Below are positions 14,326 to 17,260 of a stretch of DNA of 17,260 nucleotides, in pieces. Position numbers and translations under genes: made by a program. Within the stretch, counting starts at the first letter, position 1, and each line of letters starts with the position of its first letter. The stretch is from CAMBRQ01 sp945870325 (GTDB lineage: Bacteria > Bacillota > Clostridia > Lachnospirales > Lachnospiraceae), in contig NZ_JBNPMC010000057.1 in the NCBI RefSeq assembly GCF_050313795.1, forward strand, positions 1 through 17,260, written 5' to 3'. Under the pieces are notes generated by a model that ran no database searches, had not been told where the DNA came from, and worked only from the letters and a program-made list of their open reading frames with translations.

Positions 14326-14742
14326 TTATAATTGATCGATAATATTGCTTGCTTGTAATGCCCGCCGGATGATGTACATATATTCCGGTGGTATGGCAGC
14401 AGATTTGTCCAGGTGAAATGGCGCATCATCTAAGAATGCGTTGGATAATTGATAGATATAGTATTCTCCGCCTGTCTGCTCTTCGGCGAGAATATCTCCG
14501 TTGATCCTCATCTCTTTGGTATCTTCATCCTTTCCCAGGCTCATTGCCATCAGTATCTCCAGCATGACACAGAAGTGTTCTTCGTCCCATGCGGAAAGGT
14601 ACATGCATTTACATAATCCTTTGGAGAAAAAGGGTGACTGTATGTAACAATCCAATAGTTCCTTAAAGCGGGTCTTGTGCCAGGAATCCTCAAACATGTT
14701 CCGTTCGGTCAGCGCAGCAAAACACTTATCTTTCCAATCCAT
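14326..14742 (-). CDS. Hypothetical protein (138 aa)
   Basis: A convergent minus-strand gene of 138 residues, and the only substantial one on this strand. I chose the second ATG (14742, MDWKDKCFAAL) because GGGAGG lies seven bases before it; the ATG at 14748 is too close to that site. The protein is acidic and mostly helical, has several Cys (in LDCYIQ, GLCKCMYLS and HFCVML) and many aromatic residues, and lacks a signal peptide or membrane span. The two Cys of CKC might bind metal, but the rest gives no recognised motif. It has its own promoter (14815-14844) and terminator (14282-14318). I do not recognise the family. Confidence 0.75.
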   Translation of the reverse strand: MDWKDKCFAALTERNMFEDSWHKTRFKELLDCYIQSPFFSKGLCKCMYLSAWDEEHFCVMLEILMAMSLGKDEDTKEMRINGDILAEEQTGGEYYIYQLSNAFLDDAPFHLDKSAAIPPEYMYIIRRALQASNIIDQL

Positions 14743-14814
14743 AGTCATTCCTCCCTCACAACATATATTGGTGTCATAGATCCAATTGTCTTAGTGCTCA
14801 TTCCTTATTGATAT

Positions 14815-14844
14815 ATCATATATTAGAAACCTGCAGGAAGTCAA
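14815..14844 (-). promoter_or_regulatory. Promoter of the minus-strand hypothetical gene
   Basis: On the minus strand TTGACT (14844-14839), an 18-base spacer and TATGAT (14820-14815) form a sigma-A promoter about 73 bases before the ATG at 14742. The -10 lies in a short palindromic TATATGATATATC stretch. Confidence 0.65.
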
Positions 14845-14973
14845 TAAAATTGATTTTGGATTTCCGTAGTTTTTGTCCACAGAATTGCGTCGTTATGAGC
14901 CGTGCTGCTGCGTCATTCGGGAAATCAGTCTTTGTCATGGATCGTGGCTGAGACGGAAAAGAATCCTATGCGC

Positions 14974-15002
14974 TTGAAGTTTCTACAATAGCGATGTATA
15001 AT
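14974..15002 (+). promoter_or_regulatory. Promoter of the cheY-like gene
   Basis: TTGAAG (14974-14979), a 17-base spacer and a perfect TATAAT (14997-15002), giving a leader of about 70 bases before ATG 15081. GTGAGGGAG (15064-15072) is the ribosome binding site. Confidence 0.7.
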
Positions 15003-15080
15003 GATATATGTACAGAGCAACAGATCAGAAAATTTGTTTGATAAACTATGAATTTAAACTATTGTGAGGGAGAATCTTAA

Positions 15081-15443
15081 ATGGCAAAGAATATTTTAAT
15101 ATGTGATGATGCTGCATTTATGAGGATGATGCTTAAGGACATTTTGAATAAGAATGGTTACAATGTCATAGGTGAGGCAGAGAATGGGATAAAGGCTGTG
15201 GATAAATATAGGGAAACTGTCCCAGACTTAGTGCTGATGGATATTACTATGCCCGAAATGGATGGAATTCAGGCTCTGAAGAAGATCAAAGAGGCTGATG
15301 CCGATGCCAAGGTTGTCATGTGTTCTGCTATGGGACAGCAGGCAATGGTGATAGAATCTATTCAGGCAGGTGCCCAAGATTTTATTGTCAAGCCGTTTGC
15401 TCCGGAAAGAGTTCTTGAAGTCGTGAAAAAAGTGATTGGATAA
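15081..15443 (+). CDS. cheY: CheY-like single-domain response regulator
   Basis: A 120-residue protein made of a receiver domain only. The acidic pocket is ICDDAAFMR (D9, D10), the phosphoacceptor is D54 in VLMDITMPEMDG, the switch Ser is S82 in VMCSAMGQ and the conserved Lys is K104 in FIVKPF. The sequence is close to Firmicute CheY, which binds the flagellar motor switch when phosphorylated. It is monocistronic, with its own promoter and terminator and no chemotaxis, flagellar or histidine kinase gene in the window. Its role may therefore be classical chemotaxis with the other genes elsewhere, or an orphan phosphorelay protein. The gene symbol rests on domain similarity only. Confidence 0.88.
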   Translation: MAKNILICDDAAFMRMMLKDILNKNGYNVIGEAENGIKAVDKYRETVPDLVLMDITMPEMDGIQALKKIKEADADAKVVMCSAMGQQAMVIESIQAGAQDFIVKPFAPERVLEVVKKVIG

Positions 15444-15484
15444 CGGCAGGGCATTGAAAGCATCTTTTATGTAAATCAATACAG

Positions 15485-15537
15485 AACCAATGATTTTGTG
15501 CATGATAATGTATCATAATCATTGGTTTTGCTTTTGT
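15485..15537 (+). terminator. Rho-independent terminator after cheY
   Basis: Perfect 10-base arms AACCAATGAT (15485-15494) and ATCATTGGTT (15518-15527) enclose an inner hairpin ATGATA-ATG-TATCAT (15502-15516). A T-rich tract, TTTGCTTTTGT, follows. It lies 42 bases after the cheY stop. Confidence 0.8.
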
Positions 15538-15624
15538 ATTCTTTGTTGTGATGTGATGATTCTCGTAACAAAGTTTTCCCTACAACATAGTTTGGTTTTA
15601 GGTAAATTCAATAAGGAGGAAATC

Positions 15625-16461
15625 ATGCTGACAATAGGAACACATATGTCGATTGCCAAGGGTCTGGCGAAGACTGCCGAGAATGTAGTGAAGATGGAAG
15701 CGAATACCATGCAGATCTTCAGCCGCAATCCTAGGGGATCGAATTTTAAAATATATACAGAGGAAGAGATAGGGAGATTTCAGGAGATACGAAAAAACCA
15801 TCAATTCGGATCACTGCTTGCCCATGCGCCTTATACCATGAATCTTGCCAGCGATCAGGAGAAGGTGTATGAATTCGCCTGCACGGTCATCCGGGAGGAT
15901 GTTGCCAGAATGGATGCCCTCGGAATTGAGAATATGGTATTCCATCCGGGAAGCCATACAGGAATCGGTGTGGAGAGAGGAATCCGGAACATTATTGCCG
16001 GGCTTGATCAGGCAATTACAGGAGACGAGAAGATTACGGTACTTTTGGAAACAATGACAGGAAAGGGAACGGAGATTGGAGCAAGATTCGAGCACCTGAA
16101 AGCAATCCGGGACGGAGTAAAACATCCGGAAAGGATCGGAATTTGTCTGGATACTTGTCATGTATTCGCTGCGGGATATGATATTATTCATGATCTGGAC
16201 GGTGTGCTCGAGGAGTTTGACCGCGTGCTTGGACTTGATCTTTTAAAAGCAATCCATCTGAATGACAGTATGATGCCTTTTGAGTCACATAAGGACAGGC
16301 ATGCGACGATTGGAGCGGGAGAGATCGGATGGGAGGCATTATTAGGAGTACTTAAGCATCCGGCGCTTAAGGAACTGCCATTCTATCTGGAAACGCCGTT
16401 GGATGATGCGGGACATAAGGAAGAAATCGCGATGATCAAAGCAAGGTTAGATACGATTTAG
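15625..16461 (+). CDS. nfo: Deoxyribonuclease IV (AP endonuclease)
   Basis: A 278-residue base-excision repair enzyme that nicks DNA 5' to abasic sites. All nine metal-binding residues known from E. coli Nfo can be matched: H67 (AHAPYTMN), H107 (VFHPGSH), E142 (LLETMTG), D176 and H179 (CLDTCHVFAAGYD), H211 (IHLNDS), D224 and H226 (HKDRHATIG) and E256 (YLETP), so three zinc or metal ions should be bound. Length is normal. ATG 15625 has AAGGAGG (15613-15619) ahead of it; the longer frame from 15490 runs through the cheY terminator and is not used. TrmO follows after 53 bases in the same direction and may be co-transcribed. Confidence 0.96.
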   Translation: MLTIGTHMSIAKGLAKTAENVVKMEANTMQIFSRNPRGSNFKIYTEEEIGRFQEIRKNHQFGSLLAHAPYTMNLASDQEKVYEFACTVIREDVARMDALGIENMVFHPGSHTGIGVERGIRNIIAGLDQAITGDEKITVLLETMTGKGTEIGARFEHLKAIRDGVKHPERIGICLDTCHVFAAGYDIIHDLDGVLEEFDRVLGLDLLKAIHLNDSMMPFESHKDRHATIGAGEIGWEALLGVLKHPALKELPFYLETPLDDAGHKEEIAMIKARLDTI

Positions 16462-16514
16462 GATAACAAGAGGGAATCATCTGTGTATGATTGGTCGTGT
16501 ATGGGAGAGAAGAG

Positions 16515-17210
16515 ATGAAATTCGGACTGACATTGAAGACAATTGCATATATACATACTGATTTCCCAACAAAATTCGGTATTCCACGGCAGAGCGGTCT
16601 GGCAGATACGCAAGGAGAGATTATCTTCGAGCCAGAATACAGGAATCAGGATGCACTAAGGGGAATCGAGGAATACTCTCATCTATGGCTTCTCTGGGAA
16701 TTCTCAGAAGCCGTGAGAGAAGAGTGGAGTCCAACGGTAAGACCGCCGCGTCTGGGTGGAAACCAGCGGGTGGGAGTATTTGCTACCCGTTCACCGTTTC
16801 GTCCGAATCCAGTGGGCTTGTCCTGTGTGAAATTAGAGAGAGTTGAGATGCGGGAAGGAGTAGGAGCTGTGCTGCATATCAAGGGCGCAGATTTGATGGA
16901 TGGAACGCCGATCTATGATATTAAGCCTTATCTTCCTTATGTGGACTGCCATGCGGAAGCGACAGGCGGCTTTGCCGAGCGGGTCAAGGGATATCGCCTG
17001 AAGGTGGAGATCCCGGAGGAGTGGCTCGCAGTTGTGCCTGGGGATAAACGGGAATCGTTAAAGCAGATATTGTCACAAGATCCAAGACCGTCCTATCAGA
17101 AGAATCCGGACCGGGTGTACGGGATGGAGTATGCCGGGATGGAAGTCCGGTTCAAAGTGCAGGAAGAAATATTGACAGTATGCGAGATTAGAAAGAATGA
17201 GATGGAGTAA
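16515..17210 (+). CDS. trmO: tRNA (N6-threonylcarbamoyladenosine(37)-N6)-methyltransferase TrmO
   Basis: A 231-residue member of the TrmO/TsaA/YaeB family, a SAM-dependent enzyme with a single-sheeted beta-barrel that methylates t6A37 in some tRNAs. Family motifs are LWLLWEF (57-63), RPPRLGGNQRVGVFATRSPF and RPNPVGLS (76-103), GADLMDGTPIYDIKPYLPYVD (125-144) and a C-terminal RPSYQ with RVYGM (191-204) typical of the longer form. ATG 16515 has GGGAGAGAAGAG just ahead; a TTG at 16491 could extend the frame by eight residues but lacks a ribosome binding site. It is 53 bases after nfo. A hairpin repeat copy begins 23 bases past the stop codon. Confidence 0.94.
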   Translation: MKFGLTLKTIAYIHTDFPTKFGIPRQSGLADTQGEIIFEPEYRNQDALRGIEEYSHLWLLWEFSEAVREEWSPTVRPPRLGGNQRVGVFATRSPFRPNPVGLSCVKLERVEMREGVGAVLHIKGADLMDGTPIYDIKPYLPYVDCHAEATGGFAERVKGYRLKVEIPEEWLAVVPGDKRESLKQILSQDPRPSYQKNPDRVYGMEYAGMEVRFKVQEEILTVCEIRKNEME

Positions 17211-17233
17211 AAAGGGACAGGGCAAATCGAATT

Positions 17234-17260
17234 GGGGACGGGGGTTTTTTCATTTTCCCC
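17234..17260. repeat. GC-rich hairpin repeat, copy 3 (cut by window edge)
   Basis: Left arm GGGGACGGGGG (17234-17244), loop TTTTTTCATTTT and the first CCCC of the right arm, then the window ends. The loop is in the copy 1 orientation with one base different. If the pattern holds, a GTATCG promoter block would follow outside the window. Confidence 0.8.

Larger units (their letters stand above)
14743..15080. other. Divergent intergenic region with two promoters
   Basis: Apart from the two promoters and ribosome binding sites listed separately, the stretch 14850-14970 holds no supported gene or known RNA motif. It has only an 18-codon chance ORF without a ribosome binding site. GC content is slightly higher at 14885-14960 than around it. 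I see no riboswitch consensus. Confidence 0.5.

Noticed and set aside
15490..15624. Upstream extension of the nfo frame
   Set aside because: It begins inside the cheY terminator. The strong ribosome binding site and the conserved Nfo N-terminus MLTIGTHMS start at 15625.
1..17260. CRISPR array, tRNA or rRNA genes
   Set aside because: I saw no regularly spaced direct repeats, no tRNA-like sequence with a T-loop motif and no rRNA signature.

Overview
The window looks like chromosomal DNA of a low-GC anaerobic Firmicute, most likely a Lachnospiraceae gut Clostridium. The reasons are the strong AGGAGG-type ribosome binding sites, purine-rich coding strands, sigma-A promoters, an oxygen-sensitive YjiM-type iron-sulfur reductase domain and the overall gene families. 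Nearly all genes are on the + strand. I see no rRNA, tRNA, CRISPR array, transposase or phage gene.

Layout. (1) Bases 1-550: two small minus-strand ORFs at the left edge, a GC-rich hairpin repeat and the promoter of an XRE regulator (551-1657), which ends in a terminator. (2) Bases 2014-7025: a five-gene operon with a polar amino acid/cystine-type ABC importer (permease, lipoprotein, ATPase), an M20 deacylase and a PatB/MalY C-S lyase. Together these could import an N-acylated or S-substituted cysteine, remove the acyl group and split the C-S bond. (3) Bases 7140-10422: two overlapping regulator genes. The first is a PucR-type regulator. The second fuses a complete YjiM/double-cubane-cluster (2-hydroxyacyl-CoA dehydratase-like) domain to a PucR-type C-terminus with a helix-turn-helix, and is the most unusual gene here. 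(4) Bases 10439-12463: a PLDc_N small membrane protein, an ABC-2 ATPase and an ABC-2 permease. (5) Bases 12527-17210: housekeeping genes, namely PTS enzyme I, an unknown minus-strand gene, a stand-alone CheY, endonuclease IV (nfo) and the tRNA methyltransferase TrmO.

Two features tie distant parts together. A GC-rich hairpin repeat (GGGGACGGGGG arms) occurs at 382-415, 10405-10438 and, cut by the edge, 17234-17260. In the middle copy the 12-base loop is inverted relative to the flanking DNA. The first two copies are each followed by a similar 76-base promoter block with a GTATCG direct repeat, TTGAGN and TATAAT at identical spacing. One block drives the XRE regulator and the other the PLDc_N/ABC operon, so the two units are probably co-regulated.

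Functions are assigned from sequence motifs recognised by eye. No database search was run.
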